A stretch of DNA of 55,467 nucleotides, from assembly GCA_903857665.1 (NCBI GenBank), contig CAIOFV010000033.1:1-55467 (forward strand), given 5' to 3'. Of the stretch, positions 7,941 to 18,804 are shown piece after piece (the first letter of the stretch is position 1; the number at the start of each line of letters is the position of its first letter). The notes beneath the pieces were generated by a model, which made no database searches, was not told where the DNA came from, and saw nothing but the letters and a program-made list of their open reading frames with translations. The DNA is from an uncultured Myxococcales bacterium (GTDB lineage Bacteria > Myxococcota_A > UBA9042 > DTJE01). The translations under genes and the position numbers were made by a program.

Positions 7941-9206
7941 ATGGACCCCTCCGCAATCGTTGCGTTGCTGCTGGCGTTGGGCCTCGCCGCCCTGATCGGC
8001 ATGGCCGCGGTCCGCATGACGAAGAAGCGGCCGTCCCGCGACCTGTCCGACGATGACGACGAGGTCGTCGCACCGCCGCCGGCCCGTGCCGCACCTCCGG
8101 TGAAGGGCCCGCCGTCGCGGCCCGGTACCGCCCAGCGCCCGGCGGCCCCGGGCACCCAGGCACCCGGCCGTGCCACCCCGCAAGCCCCCGGCCGCGCCGT
8201 CCCGATGATCGACGGCAAGCGCAAGCCCGCCCCGGTCCCCGTGCCCGAACCGCCGGCCGCGCCGAAGCTGGTCGTGGCGATTCCCACGGTCAAGCCGCTG
8301 GGCGCGGGCCTGGAACGCACCCGGAAGGAGGGCTTCGTCGCCCGCCTGCTGGACGCATTCAAGCGCGGCGCCGTCGATGACGCCCTGCTGGCGCAGGCGG
8401 AAGAGGCGCTGCTGACCGCCGACGTGGGCGTCAAGACCGCGACGATGCTCATCGAGGCGCTCAAGACCGAGTTCAAGCCCTCGGGGGGCGACCTGGGCCC
8501 GCAGGTGATGGAGTTCTTCCAGAAGAAGACGCTGGAAATCCTGGAACCCCTGAAGCACGGCGCCCCGAAGGCCGTGGGGCAGGCGGGCGCCCCCGCGGTC
8601 ATCATGGTCGTGGGCGTCAACGGCACCGGGAAGACCACCACCATCGGCAAGATGGCGCACCTCTACAAGAACAAGGGCCGCAGCCTGCTGCTGATCGCGG
8701 GCGACACCTTCCGGGCCGCGGGCATGGACCAGTTGGTCATCTGGGGCGAACGCGTGGGCGTGCCCGTCGTGGCCGGCAATCCCGGCCAGGACCCGGCGTC
8801 GCTGATGTTCGACGCATGCCGCAAGGCCGTCACGGACGGCGCCGACCTGGTGATCGCCGACACCGCGGGCCGCCTGCACACCAACGTGAACCTCGTGGAC
8901 GAGTTGAAGAAGGTCCACAAGGTGCTGGGCAAGGCCGTCCCTGGCGCGCCCCACGAAGTGCTGCTGGTCCTCGATGCGACGATGGGCCAGAACGCGATCC
9001 GCCAGGCCGACGTGTTCCAGCAGGCCGTGGACGTGACCGGCATCGTACTGGCCAAGCTGGACGGGACGGCCAAGGGCGGCGTGGTGCTGTCGATCGCCCG
9101 GGACCTGGGCCTGCCCATCCGCTTCGTCGGTGTGGGCGAGGGCCTGGACGACCTGCGCCCCTTCGACCCGCACGAGTTCGTCGAGGCGCTGTTCGCGACG
9201 GACTGA
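7941..9206 (+). CDS. ftsY: Signal recognition particle receptor FtsY
   Basis: 421 residues from ATG 7941 (GGAGGA just upstream; an ATG 15 bases earlier is less likely because it would cover the ribosome site). It starts with a hydrophobic segment (about 4-25) that could anchor it directly in the membrane, then a short acidic patch (DLSDDDDE) and a Pro/Ala-rich linker to about residue 95. The NG domain follows: four-helix N domain, P-loop GVNGTGKTTTIGK (about 224), DTFRAAGMDQL, DTAGRLHTN, and TKLD-type AKLDGTAKGG. FtsY docks SRP-ribosome complexes at the inner membrane and hydrolyses GTP together with Ffh. All catalytic motifs are intact. Confidence 0.95.
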   Translation: MDPSAIVALLLALGLAALIGMAAVRMTKKRPSRDLSDDDDEVVAPPPARAAPPVKGPPSRPGTAQRPAAPGTQAPGRATPQAPGRAVPMIDGKRKPAPVPVPEPPAAPKLVVAIPTVKPLGAGLERTRKEGFVARLLDAFKRGAVDDALLAQAEEALLTADVGVKTATMLIEALKTEFKPSGGDLGPQVMEFFQKKTLEILEPLKHGAPKAVGQAGAPAVIMVVGVNGTGKTTTIGKMAHLYKNKGRSLLLIAGDTFRAAGMDQLVIWGERVGVPVVAGNPGQDPASLMFDACRKAVTDGADLVIADTAGRLHTNVNLVDELKKVHKVLGKAVPGAPHEVLLVLDATMGQNAIRQADVFQQAVDVTGIVLAKLDGTAKGGVVLSIARDLGLPIRFVGVGEGLDDLRPFDPHEFVEALFATD

Positions 9207-9240
9207 TGCTCGCGCTCTGGTCCCGCCTCCTCCGATGGCC

Positions 9241-9246
9241 TATAAT
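9241..9246 (+). promoter_or_regulatory. Consensus -10 box ahead of valS
   Basis: A perfect TATAAT lies 29 bases before the valS ATG in otherwise GC-rich DNA. The matching -35 (TGGTCC at 9218-9223) is poor, so only the -10 is called. Confidence 0.5.
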
Positions 9247-9275
9247 CCCCAGCCGTTGATTCATCGGGAGACGTG

Positions 9276-11945
9276 ATGGAGCCCCTGTCCAAAGGATACG
9301 AGCACAAGGTGGTCGAGGATCGGTGGTACAAGGTCTGGCGCGATGCCGGATACTTCCACGCGGAAGACGAAAGCGACAAGCCGCCCTACTGCATCGTCAT
9401 CCCACCGCCGAACGTCACCGGCCACCTGCACATGGGCCACGGGCTGACCTTCGCGATCCAGGACCTGCTGATCCGCTGGAAGCGCATGAGCGGCTACAAC
9501 ACGCTGTGGCTGCCCGGCACGGACCACGCCGGCATCGCGACGCAGATGGTCGTGGAACGCGAGCTGCAGAAGAAGGGCACCAGCCGCCACGACCTGGGCC
9601 GCGAGGCCTTCCTGGCGGAAGTCTGGAAGTGGAAGGACGCCTGCCACGCCCGCATCACGGAACAGATGACCGCGCTGGGCGTGTCGGTCGACTGGGAGCG
9701 CGAGCGCTTCACGCTGGACGAGGGCCTGTCGCGCGCCGTGCGCCACGTGTTCGTGCAGCTGTTCAACGAGGGCCTGATCTACCGGGCCCAGCGCATGGTG
9801 AACTGGTCCCCGGGGATCATGACCGTGCTGTCGGACCTCGAGGTCGAGGAACGGGAAATCAAGAGCCACCTGTGGCACATCGCCTACCCGGTGGACGGCA
9901 GCGACGAGCGCCTGGTGCTGGCCACGACGCGCCCGGAAACGCTGTTCGGCGACACCGCGGTGGCCGTGCATCCCGACGACCCGCGGCACCAGCACCTGAT
10001 CGGTCGTACGGTGCTGCTGCCCCTGACGGACCGGCACATCCCGATCATCGCGGACGCCGTGGCGGTGGACCTGAACTTCGGCACCGGCGCGCTGAAGATC
10101 ACGCCCGGGCACGACTTTTCGGACTTCGAAACGGGGCTGCGGCACAACCTGCCGATCATCAGCATCCTGACCCCGGACGCGCACCTGAACGACAACGTGC
10201 CCCCGGCGTATCGCGGCCTGGAACGGTTCGCGGCGCGCAAGCGGGTGGTCGCGGACCTGGAGGCGCAGGGCTACCTGGTCAAGACGGAGGACTACACGCA
10301 CCGGGTGGGCCACTGCCAGCGCTCGGGCGTGGTGGTGGAACCGACGGTCAGCCTCCAGTGGTACGTTCGCACCCAGCCGCTGGCCGAGCCCGCGATCGCC
10401 GCGGTGAAGGACGGCCGCACGGTCTTCATCCCGAACTCCTGGGAAAAGACCTACATGAACTGGATGGAAAACATCCGCGACTGGTGCATCAGCCGCCAAC
10501 TGTGGTGGGGCCACCAGATCCCGGTGTGGTACTGCACCGCGGGTGGGTGCGACCACATGCACGTCGCCACCGAGGCCCCCGCCGACGGGATGGCCTGCCC
10601 GAAATGCGGCGGCACCGCGTGGCGGCAGGACGAGGACGTGCTGGACACGTGGTTCTCGTCGGGGCTGTGGCCGTTTTCGACGCTGGGCTGGCCCGACCAG
10701 ACGAAGGCGCTGCAGACGTTCTACCCGAACACCGTGATGGAAACGGGCTTCGACATCATCTTCTTCTGGGTCGCCCGGATGATGATGATGGGCCTTCACT
10801 TCATGGGGGACGTGCCCTTTAGCACCGTGTTCCTGCACGCGATGGTGCGCGACGAAAAGGGCCTCAAGATGTCCAAGACCAAGGGCAACGTCATCGACCC
10901 GCTGGAGGTCGTGGACGAGGTGGGCGCCGACGCGCTGCGCTTCACGCTGGCCAACATGACGGCCCAGGGGCGCGACATCAAGCTGTCCGTGGACCGGCTG
11001 AAGGGCTACCGCGAGTTCGTCAACAAGCTGTGGAACGCGGCCCGGTTCGCGTTGATGAACCTGGAGGATTTCGAGGGCGTCGCCACGCTGCCGGACGAAT
11101 CGCAGTTGTCCCCGGCGGACCGCTGGATCCTGACGCGCCTGCACGAGGCGATGGCGGAAACCGACAAGGCCCTGGACGAGTTCCGTTTCAACGAGGCCGC
11201 ATCGACGCTGTACCAGTTCACCTGGCACCGTTTCTGCGACTGGTACCTGGAACTGGCCAAGGGCCCTCTGAACGAGGGTGGCGAACGGCGGAAGGCGACG
11301 CAGGCCGTGCTGATCGTCGCGATGGACAACATTCTGCGCGCGCTGCACCCGTTCATGCCCTACGTCACCGAAGAACTGTGGCAGCGCCTGCGGCCGATGC
11401 TGCCGGATGCCCCCGACAGCATCATGATCGCGTCGTACCCGAAAGGCCTGGACCTGCCCGCCTTCACGGCCGACGCGCTGGTGCTGGACGAGGTGCTGGA
11501 CGTCATCACCGCCATCCGCGGCGTGCGGTCCCAGGCGGGCGTTCCGGCGTCGGACCGCGTGGACGTGGTGGTCCGGCCCCGGTCCCCGGAAATCGGCGCG
11601 CACCTCCTGTCCCATGCCGACGACGTCATGCGCCTGGGGCGCACGGCAAACCTGGTCATCGACGCCGATGCGACCCGCCCATCGGGTGCCGCGGTGTCGG
11701 TGGCGTCCGCGGCGGACTGCTACGTGCTGATCGGCGCGGAGCGGCTGGCCGCGGAGGTCGTCCGCCTGGAGCGGGAGCGCGAAAAGTCCCGCAAGGACCT
11801 GGAAGTCGTCCAGCGCAAGTTGTCGAACCCGGAGTTCGTGGCGCGGGCGAAGGAAGAGGTCGTCGAGGGCGAACGCGAGAAGGAGACCGACCTCCAGGCG
11901 ACGATGGCCCGGATCGACGAGGCCCTCGCCGTGCTGCGGTCCTGA
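9276..11945 (+). CDS. valS: Valyl-tRNA synthetase
   Basis: 889 residues from ATG 9276 (GTG at 9273 also possible; GGGAG lies at 9266). Class I synthetase with HMGH form of the HIGH signature (GHLHMGHGL, about residue 47), the CP1 editing insertion with the TTRPETLFGDTAVAVHP motif (about 210), the tryptophan-rich NWMENIRDWCISRQLWWGH block, and KMSKT (about 531). An anticodon-binding helical domain and a C-terminal charged coiled coil (about 815-885) complete it, as in bacterial ValRS. It charges tRNA-Val with valine and edits threonine. Length is normal (B. subtilis about 880). Confidence 0.97.
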   Translation: MEPLSKGYEHKVVEDRWYKVWRDAGYFHAEDESDKPPYCIVIPPPNVTGHLHMGHGLTFAIQDLLIRWKRMSGYNTLWLPGTDHAGIATQMVVERELQKKGTSRHDLGREAFLAEVWKWKDACHARITEQMTALGVSVDWERERFTLDEGLSRAVRHVFVQLFNEGLIYRAQRMVNWSPGIMTVLSDLEVEEREIKSHLWHIAYPVDGSDERLVLATTRPETLFGDTAVAVHPDDPRHQHLIGRTVLLPLTDRHIPIIADAVAVDLNFGTGALKITPGHDFSDFETGLRHNLPIISILTPDAHLNDNVPPAYRGLERFAARKRVVADLEAQGYLVKTEDYTHRVGHCQRSGVVVEPTVSLQWYVRTQPLAEPAIAAVKDGRTVFIPNSWEKTYMNWMENIRDWCISRQLWWGHQIPVWYCTAGGCDHMHVATEAPADGMACPKCGGTAWRQDEDVLDTWFSSGLWPFSTLGWPDQTKALQTFYPNTVMETGFDIIFFWVARMMMMGLHFMGDVPFSTVFLHAMVRDEKGLKMSKTKGNVIDPLEVVDEVGADALRFTLANMTAQGRDIKLSVDRLKGYREFVNKLWNAARFALMNLEDFEGVATLPDESQLSPADRWILTRLHEAMAETDKALDEFRFNEAASTLYQFTWHRFCDWYLELAKGPLNEGGERRKATQAVLIVAMDNILRALHPFMPYVTEELWQRLRPMLPDAPDSIMIASYPKGLDLPAFTADALVLDEVLDVITAIRGVRSQAGVPASDRVDVVVRPRSPEIGAHLLSHADDVMRLGRTANLVIDADATRPSGAAVSVASAADCYVLIGAERLAAEVVRLEREREKSRKDLEVVQRKLSNPEFVARAKEEVVEGEREKETDLQATMARIDEALAVLRS

Positions 11946-11979
11946 ACCGCCCGATTCCGCCCGGGCCGGAGAGGTCGCG

Positions 11980-12687
11980 ATGAACGATTCCGCACTGCCG
12001 ATCGAGGCGTACCTGTTCATCGAGGTCCGCGACCGCATCTACCGGTACCGGTTCCGCGACGCGGTCACGTCGGTCGGGTCGGCCGAGGACAACAACGTCC
12101 GGATCAAGGAACCGTCCGTCGCTTCCCACCACCTGCTGATCACGTGGGCCGAGGGGCAGTTCCACCTGCGGCGCGTCGAGGAGGCTGCGGTCCACCTGAA
12201 CGGGGAGCGCCTGGAGACGTGGTCCGAGGAGATGCGCTGGGGCGACGTGGTGCGGATCGGCGACGTCCGGCTGAGGCTGGGCGAAGGCGGGAAGGCATCG
12301 GACGTCGCCTCGCTTCTGCTGGTGGCCCCACCGGCCGCGCCGGGGATGCGTCCGTGGCACGCGGTGGCCACTCCGCTGAGGGAGATCGGGATCGGGGGCG
12401 CGGGTTCCGACCTGGTCCTGGCCGGGGTCGATCGGCCGTGCCTGGTGATCGAGAACTTCGGCCTGGCCGGGACCTATGCGATGCCGGTCGAGGGCGGCGC
12501 CGCAGCGCACCTGAACGACGTCCCGATCGTCCGTCGGGTGCGCGTCAAGGACGGCGACGTCCTGCGGATCGCGGGAACGACGATCCGGGTCCGGCTGCTG
12601 CGGGGCGAAGTGCTGGACGACCCCGAAGCGCTGTTGTGGCCCGACGTGATGAAGAGGTTCGCGGCGCCCCAGCCGCCTCCCGGGTGA
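11980..12687 (+). CDS. FHA-domain protein (one good, one degenerate FHA repeat)
   Basis: 235 residues. The first half has the FHA pattern: YRYRFRDAVTSVGSAEDNNV (the Gly-Ser of strand 3), then VASHHLLI (Ser-x-x-His), and VHLNGERL near the end of the fold. The second half (about 120-220) repeats it weakly: IGIGGAGSDLVL, then HLNDVPIVRRVRVKDGDVLRI, but lacks the Ser-His pair. FHA domains bind phosphothreonine peptides and link Ser/Thr kinases to partners; the second copy may only be structural. Good GGAGAGG site. It follows valS by 34 bases and probably shares its transcript, although no functional link is obvious. Confidence 0.85.
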   Translation: MNDSALPIEAYLFIEVRDRIYRYRFRDAVTSVGSAEDNNVRIKEPSVASHHLLITWAEGQFHLRRVEEAAVHLNGERLETWSEEMRWGDVVRIGDVRLRLGEGGKASDVASLLLVAPPAAPGMRPWHAVATPLREIGIGGAGSDLVLAGVDRPCLVIENFGLAGTYAMPVEGGAAAHLNDVPIVRRVRVKDGDVLRIAGTTIRVRLLRGEVLDDPEALLWPDVMKRFAAPQPPPG

Positions 12688-12701
12688 TCCCCGGGGCGGC
12701 T

Positions 12702-14396
12702 TCACTCCACGATCGATGCGTCCAGGCACAGCGCCGCTTCGGCCGAGGTCGGCTCCAGCCGGACGACGACCGGGAGTTCCGGGCCGATCGGAACATCGAT
12801 TTCGGCCCGCTCCCATTTCCCGGCGACCGATGCCGTGCCTTCGAACGCCTGGGTCCCGCCGACCCGTACCGTGAACCGGATCGGCTCGCCGCGGGACCCG
12901 GTGTCCAGCCCGTACGACAACACCAACCGGGCGCCGCCGATCGATGGGCGCCACTCGACGGCCCGGGCACGCTTGCCGGTTCCGGGCGGCACCCGCAGCA
13001 CCGGGGAGGGCGCGAACGCGCACTGGGGAGCGAGGGCCAGCCCCGTGTAGAAGGGGTCGTCCCGGTCGATCCCGGAGCACTCCCACTTCTGGTGGGCCAT
13101 GTTGAAGTAGTCGCACGGCGCCTGGTCGGACGTGACCCGCAGGCGCTCGACGTCGGCCGCCATCGTGGCGCCGGCGTGCCCCGTCACGACACCGGCCAGC
13201 CACGCCGAGCAGAGCCCGATCAGCAGCCCGCCCAGAAGGATCGCGACGGCCCGGGCGCCCGGGCGGGTTCGAAGGATCGCGCCGGACCCTTCCAGCAGGG
13301 CCCGCACTCCGCGGCCCCCTGCATCCACCAGCGCCGCCCCGGGAACCGTCGCCAGCATCACCAGGGGCATGAAGAAGCGGGCACCGCCGTATTCGTACAC
13401 CGCGAACACCAGCACGTACGCGGAGGATGCCAGGGCAAGGCCGGCCGCCATCCGCCAGGATGCGAACGCCAGCGGGACCAGTCCCGCATATGCGATCACG
13501 GCGACGGCCCCCGACTGCCACAACTCGCCTTCCCCGGAAGGCTGGAAGTACCGCATCAGGCCGCGGCCCAGGGGATTCGCGAAGGCGTCCGAGTACGACA
13601 CGACCTCCTGGATCCCGTTCTTGACGACCAGGATCCGGTTGTACGATGCGACCCAGGGCGCCCCGTACATGACCCAGTTCGCGAGCCCGTAGAACGCCAG
13701 GGGGATGGCGCCCAGGACCGCCATCCGCAGGAACGCCCGCCGGTCGCCCCGGAACAGCAGCAGCGCCATCGGAACGACCAGGATGACGTTGGTGGCCTTG
13801 GCATAGATCGCCAGTCCCATCAGGAACCCCGCAGCGCCGTGCCGTCCGGCGACCAGGGCCGCGGCCCCGCAGGCGACCAGTGCCCCGTAGAACACGTCGT
13901 GGCTGTAGGCATAGGCGAGGTAGGGCACCAGCGGCGTCGTCATGATACCGAAGACGGCCACCGCCGCCGGCAGATCGCCGACCGCCCGCGCCGCCACTCG
14001 GTACCCGGCGAACAGTCCCAGGGCCATCGCCAGCACGTTGAACAGGAGCAGCCCGGTCGGGCCGGCCAGAAGGAAGAAAGGCGTCGATGCCACCGGCATC
14101 AGGTAGGAATGCTTGGGGTACCATTCGCCGTTTTCGCCGATCGACAGGTTGGACCAGGCGTCATCGACGTTCTTCAGCCACGGCAGGCTGCCGTCGTACC
14201 AGGACCTCGGCTGCACGCCTTCCTGGCGCAGCGTCACGCCTTCCGCGATCGAACGATTCGTCTGGGCATAGAACGATCCGTCCCGGAACAGGAACGAGTA
14301 TGGCTGCCAGTGCGATGCGACGATCCCCCCGAGGTACAGGAAGATCCCCACCAGTACGATGGCAGAGGCCCGGCGGCTGCGGTCGGTGTCGGTCAT
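12702..14396 (-). CDS. Multi-pass membrane protein, GT-C glycosyltransferase-like (GT39/ArnT style)
   Basis: 564 residues, start ATG 14396. About ten hydrophobic segments follow a short basic N-terminus. The first periplasmic loop carries an acidic pair, FRDGSFYAQTNRSIAEG, in the place where polyprenyl-phosphate-sugar GT-C enzymes keep their catalytic Asp; a second loop has YPKHSYLMPVASTPFF, similar to the YPPG-type segment of such proteins. The last 150 residues are soluble, probably beta-rich and periplasmic (ends DASIVE). It would transfer a sugar from a lipid carrier to a surface target, but donor and acceptor are unknown. Its stop is 14 bases from the convergent FHA gene. Confidence 0.65.
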   Translation of the reverse strand: MTDTDRSRRASAIVLVGIFLYLGGIVASHWQPYSFLFRDGSFYAQTNRSIAEGVTLRQEGVQPRSWYDGSLPWLKNVDDAWSNLSIGENGEWYPKHSYLMPVASTPFFLLAGPTGLLLFNVLAMALGLFAGYRVAARAVGDLPAAVAVFGIMTTPLVPYLAYAYSHDVFYGALVACGAAALVAGRHGAAGFLMGLAIYAKATNVILVVPMALLLFRGDRRAFLRMAVLGAIPLAFYGLANWVMYGAPWVASYNRILVVKNGIQEVVSYSDAFANPLGRGLMRYFQPSGEGELWQSGAVAVIAYAGLVPLAFASWRMAAGLALASSAYVLVFAVYEYGGARFFMPLVMLATVPGAALVDAGGRGVRALLEGSGAILRTRPGARAVAILLGGLLIGLCSAWLAGVVTGHAGATMAADVERLRVTSDQAPCDYFNMAHQKWECSGIDRDDPFYTGLALAPQCAFAPSPVLRVPPGTGKRARAVEWRPSIGGARLVLSYGLDTGSRGEPIRFTVRVGGTQAFEGTASVAGKWERAEIDVPIGPELPVVVRLEPTSAEAALCLDASIVE

Positions 14397-14478
14397 GGCG
14401 ACGGATTGTAGCGCGGAAAGGCGTCGGCAGGGGAGGGCATCCGCACCAGAGGGCGGTCCCGCCCTTCCACCCGCACGG

Positions 14479-15162
14479 TCAGACGGCGTAGCGCTCCTCG
14501 AGCGCCGCGACATAGGCCTGCCACGCCTCGCGGGCCCAGGCGGGCACCGTGGCCACGCGGACGCCGATCCCGGGTTCCGCCCCGACGTCCTTGGCCTGCT
14601 GCCGGGTCATTCGATGGACCACCTCGGCGCGTATCGGGATGGCGTCCCCAAGGCCGGGCACGTGCACCCGGATCTCCACAAGCGCCCCCTGGTCCAGATC
14701 CTGTTCGGTTCGAACGAACAATCCGCGGCGTCCGATGTTCAGGGCGAAGGTGGTTTCCCAGGTGCCGGGACCCGCCAGCATCACCCGCATCAGGTGGGGA
14801 TACCGGGGTGCGTCACGGTAGTCCACGAAACGGATGTTTTCGCGGTGGAACATTTCCAGGTACCCGGGCAGTGGATCTTCGATGCGCATGCCGGCTTCCC
14901 ACGGGAAGGTGGGCTGAAGCATCGGGGACATTTCCTGCACCCAGCGGACGTGCGCCTGGACTTCGACTTCGGCGTACCCGGGAGCGGACAGGTTGAGGAC
15001 CAGCACCTGGCCTTCCTTCAACTGCTGGTCGGTCCGCAGGCAAAGCCCGTCGGGCGAAACGTTGACCGCGACCCCGGTCGCCGGTTGGCCCCGGATCTGG
15101 TACTTGACCGAAAACGAGACCGGCAGGCGAAGGTCGCCTGACCGGGAGCCGTCATGATTCAT
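14479..15162 (-). CDS. Tandem PilZ-domain protein
   Basis: 227 residues with two PilZ-like halves. Half one: DLRLPVSFSVKYQ then VNVSPDGLCLRT (residues about 10-45). Half two: RYPHLMRVMLA then LNIGRRGLFVRT (about 120-155). PilZ domains bind cyclic di-GMP through an RxxxR motif and a [DN]-x-S-x-x-G motif; here the second motif is good in half one (NVSPDG), but the RxxxR motif is only partly kept in either half, so ligand binding is uncertain. It resembles the myxobacterial PilZ variants (TIGR02266 type). It is transcribed toward, and lies 82 bases from, the GT-C-like gene, so it may control a surface polysaccharide step; this is inference. Confidence 0.8.
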   Translation of the reverse strand: MNHDGSRSGDLRLPVSFSVKYQIRGQPATGVAVNVSPDGLCLRTDQQLKEGQVLVLNLSAPGYAEVEVQAHVRWVQEMSPMLQPTFPWEAGMRIEDPLPGYLEMFHRENIRFVDYRDAPRYPHLMRVMLAGPGTWETTFALNIGRRGLFVRTEQDLDQGALVEIRVHVPGLGDAIPIRAEVVHRMTRQQAKDVGAEPGIGVRVATVPAWAREAWQAYVAALEERYAV

Positions 15163-15252
15163 CGTCCCTTCCCCCCCCCGAGGAACGGCGCCGCGAGGTA
15201 TGCCCGGTCGTCCCGCTTTCCGAGTCGATCCCTGGATACGCCATTCACGGGG

Positions 15253-15282
15253 ACTGTATCAAGCGTTCCAACCGGCCGTCAA
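15253..15282 (-). promoter_or_regulatory. Predicted promoter of the PilZ gene
   Basis: Read on the minus strand: TTGACG (15282-15277), an 18-base spacer, TACAGT (15258-15253), about 90 bases before the PilZ start. Confidence 0.5.
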
Positions 15283-15306
15283 TCCTCGTTCGCGCAGAGC
15301 GCTGTC

Positions 15307-15336
15307 TTGACGCGGTCCAGGGGGCGGTGCGACAAT
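15307..15336 (+). promoter_or_regulatory. Predicted promoter of the 107-residue gene, leaderless
   Basis: TTGACG at 15307-15312, 18-base spacer, GACAAT at 15331-15336. The ATG at 15344 is only seven bases after the -10, so transcription would begin at or next to the start codon. It stands back to back with the PilZ promoter. Confidence 0.5.
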
Positions 15337-15343
15337 CCGCACG

Positions 15344-15667
15344 ATGATGCAGGAACACAGCCGTTTCCAGTTGGAGGCCACGAAGCTGGCCCGGACTGTC
15401 GTGTTCCAGGTGACGGTCTTCTCCCGGGGGGACAAGGCCCGTCCGCGCCTGTATGCCGAAACGCAGTGCTCGGATCCGCTTCACTTCCTGCTCCAGTTCG
15501 TCGTGCGCGACGCCCCGGATTTCCAGACGCTTCTGCAGAAGTTCCAGGGCGAGTTGTCGCACCGCGGGTTCGAATCCGTGAGGTACCGGCTGCGCGACGG
15601 TTCGGCGTGGCAGGAGTGGCTTCCCGTCCCCACACAGGAACCGCCGCCAGCACAGCCCTCCCCTTGA
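15344..15667 (+). CDS. Small cytosolic protein of unknown function
   Basis: 107 residues, soluble, no cysteine pair motif or membrane segment. The pattern is mixed alpha/beta: FQLEATKLARTVVFQVTVFSRG, a helix DFQTLLQKFQGELSHRGF, then a strand SVRYRLRDG and a Pro-rich tail. I do not recognise a family. There are two adjacent ATGs (15344, 15347) and no clear ribosome site, in keeping with a leaderless message. It lies 51 bases upstream of glgA on the same strand, so it may be co-transcribed with it. Codon use is like the neighbours (G or C at most third positions), which supports a real gene. Confidence 0.6.
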   Translation: MMQEHSRFQLEATKLARTVVFQVTVFSRGDKARPRLYAETQCSDPLHFLLQFVVRDAPDFQTLLQKFQGELSHRGFESVRYRLRDGSAWQEWLPVPTQEPPPAQPSP

Positions 15668-15718
15668 CGGTCGAACATGGTAGACTTCCGCGCCGAGGGC
15701 GGCGGGAGGCTCTGCGAC

Positions 15719-17152
15719 ATGGCGGACGTGCTGCACGTCACATCCGAGGTGGTCCCTTTCAGCAAGACGGGGGGGCTTGCCGACGTGTCTGCCGCCCTGC
15801 CCGAAGCCCTGAGCCGTCGCGGCCACAAGGTCGCCGTGGTGACACCGTTGTACCGGAAGGTCAACGCCGCACGTCACGGCATCCGGCCGACGGCGCTCCG
15901 CTTCCCGGTGACGCTGGGGGGGCGGACCTGCGATTTCGCGGTGCACGAGGCTGCGCTGCCGGAGGGGACGGCCGTCTATTTCCTGGCCTGCGATGAATGG
16001 TTCGGGCGTGACGAACTATATGGGACGCGGGATGGGGACTACCCGGACAACTACCTGCGGTTCGCCTTCTTTGCCGCCGCGGCCTTCCGCCTGATGCGTG
16101 CCCTGCGCCGACGCCCCGACGTCATCCACAGCCATGACTGGCAGGCCGGCCTGGTGCCGATGTTCAACCAGTTGAACCACCTGGAACTGTCTGGGACCGT
16201 CCTGACCATCCACAACCTGGCCTACCAGGGGTTGTTCCCCGCCCAGGTGATGCCCGAAGTCGGCCTGCCCTGGGACTGCTTCCGCGCGTATGGCGGGGTC
16301 GAGTTCTGGGGACGCGTGTCGTTCCTGAAGGCGGGCATGGTGCATGCGGATGCCGTGACGACGGTCAGTCCCACCTACGCGCGGGAGGTCTGCACGCGGC
16401 AGGGCGGCGTGGGCATGGACGGGGTCCTGCGGGCCCTGGGCGACCGCTTCTCGGGCATCCTGAACGGCGCGGACTACGGCGCCTGGGAACCATCGACCGA
16501 CGCGCTGCTCCCGTCGCAATACTCCGCTGCCGACATGGCGGGCAAGGCGATCTGCCGCGACCGGTTGCTGGCCGATTTCGGCCTTCCTGAACCGAACGGC
16601 CCGCTGTTCGGGGTCGTGGGGCGCCTCACGTCGCAGAAGGGCCACGACCTCCTGGCGGGGTGCCTGGACGACCTTGTGGCGGCTGGCGGGTCGCTGGTGG
16701 TGCTGGGCACGGGCGAGCGGGCCGTGGAGGAGTCGTTCCGGGCGGCCGCGGGGCGGCATCCGGGGCGCGTGTCGCTGCGCGTGGCCTACGACGAGCCCCT
16801 CGCGCACATCGTCGAGGCGGGAGCGGACTTCTTCCTGATGCCGTCGCGGTTCGAGCCGTGCGGGTTGAACCAGATCTACTCGATGCGCTACGGGACGCTG
16901 CCGGTGGTCCATGCGACCGGCGGGCTCGAGGATACGGTGCGGGACGTGGACGAGGAGCCGGGGCGCGGCACGGGATTGAAGTTCCGGGCGTTCGATCGGG
17001 CCTCCCTGGCCTGGGCGATTCGGCGGGCCCGGGACCTGTGGGACGACAAGGCTCGCTACCTCGAGATCCAGCGTCGCGCCATGGCCGAGGACTTTTCGTG
17101 GGAGGCCTCGGCGCGGGCCTACGAGGCGCTGTACGAGCGGGTCGCGCGCTGA
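15719..17152 (+). CDS. glgA: Glycogen (starch) synthase, ADP-glucose type
   Basis: 477 residues from ATG 15719 (GGGAGG upstream; a longer start at 15677 would cover that site). GT5 family: KTGGLADVSAALPEALSRRG at residues about 15-34 is the ADP-glucose binding loop, HSHDWQAGLVP (about 139) and the C-terminal EPCGLNQIYSMRYGTLPVV block with TGGLEDTV are complete. It transfers glucose from ADP-glucose to the growing alpha-1,4-glucan chain. Length equals that of the E. coli enzyme. No other glg gene is in the window. Confidence 0.95.
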   Translation: MADVLHVTSEVVPFSKTGGLADVSAALPEALSRRGHKVAVVTPLYRKVNAARHGIRPTALRFPVTLGGRTCDFAVHEAALPEGTAVYFLACDEWFGRDELYGTRDGDYPDNYLRFAFFAAAAFRLMRALRRRPDVIHSHDWQAGLVPMFNQLNHLELSGTVLTIHNLAYQGLFPAQVMPEVGLPWDCFRAYGGVEFWGRVSFLKAGMVHADAVTTVSPTYAREVCTRQGGVGMDGVLRALGDRFSGILNGADYGAWEPSTDALLPSQYSAADMAGKAICRDRLLADFGLPEPNGPLFGVVGRLTSQKGHDLLAGCLDDLVAAGGSLVVLGTGERAVEESFRAAAGRHPGRVSLRVAYDEPLAHIVEAGADFFLMPSRFEPCGLNQIYSMRYGTLPVVHATGGLEDTVRDVDEEPGRGTGLKFRAFDRASLAWAIRRARDLWDDKARYLEIQRRAMAEDFSWEASARAYEALYERVAR

Positions 17153-17209
17153 AGTCGGCGGGGCCGCACTGCCCGGGCCGATACCTGGCCCGTTTCCAGG
17201 GAGGTTCGG

Positions 17210-18769
<1,560 letters not shown>

Positions 18770-18804
18770 AGGCATAGTCAACGCATCAGAAGAAGGAGTG
18801 CATC

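Noticed and set aside
15567..15577. GGTTCGAATCC, like a tRNA T-loop
   Set aside because: No acceptor, D or anticodon stem around it; it encodes a Gly-Phe-Glu-Ser stretch of the 107-residue protein.
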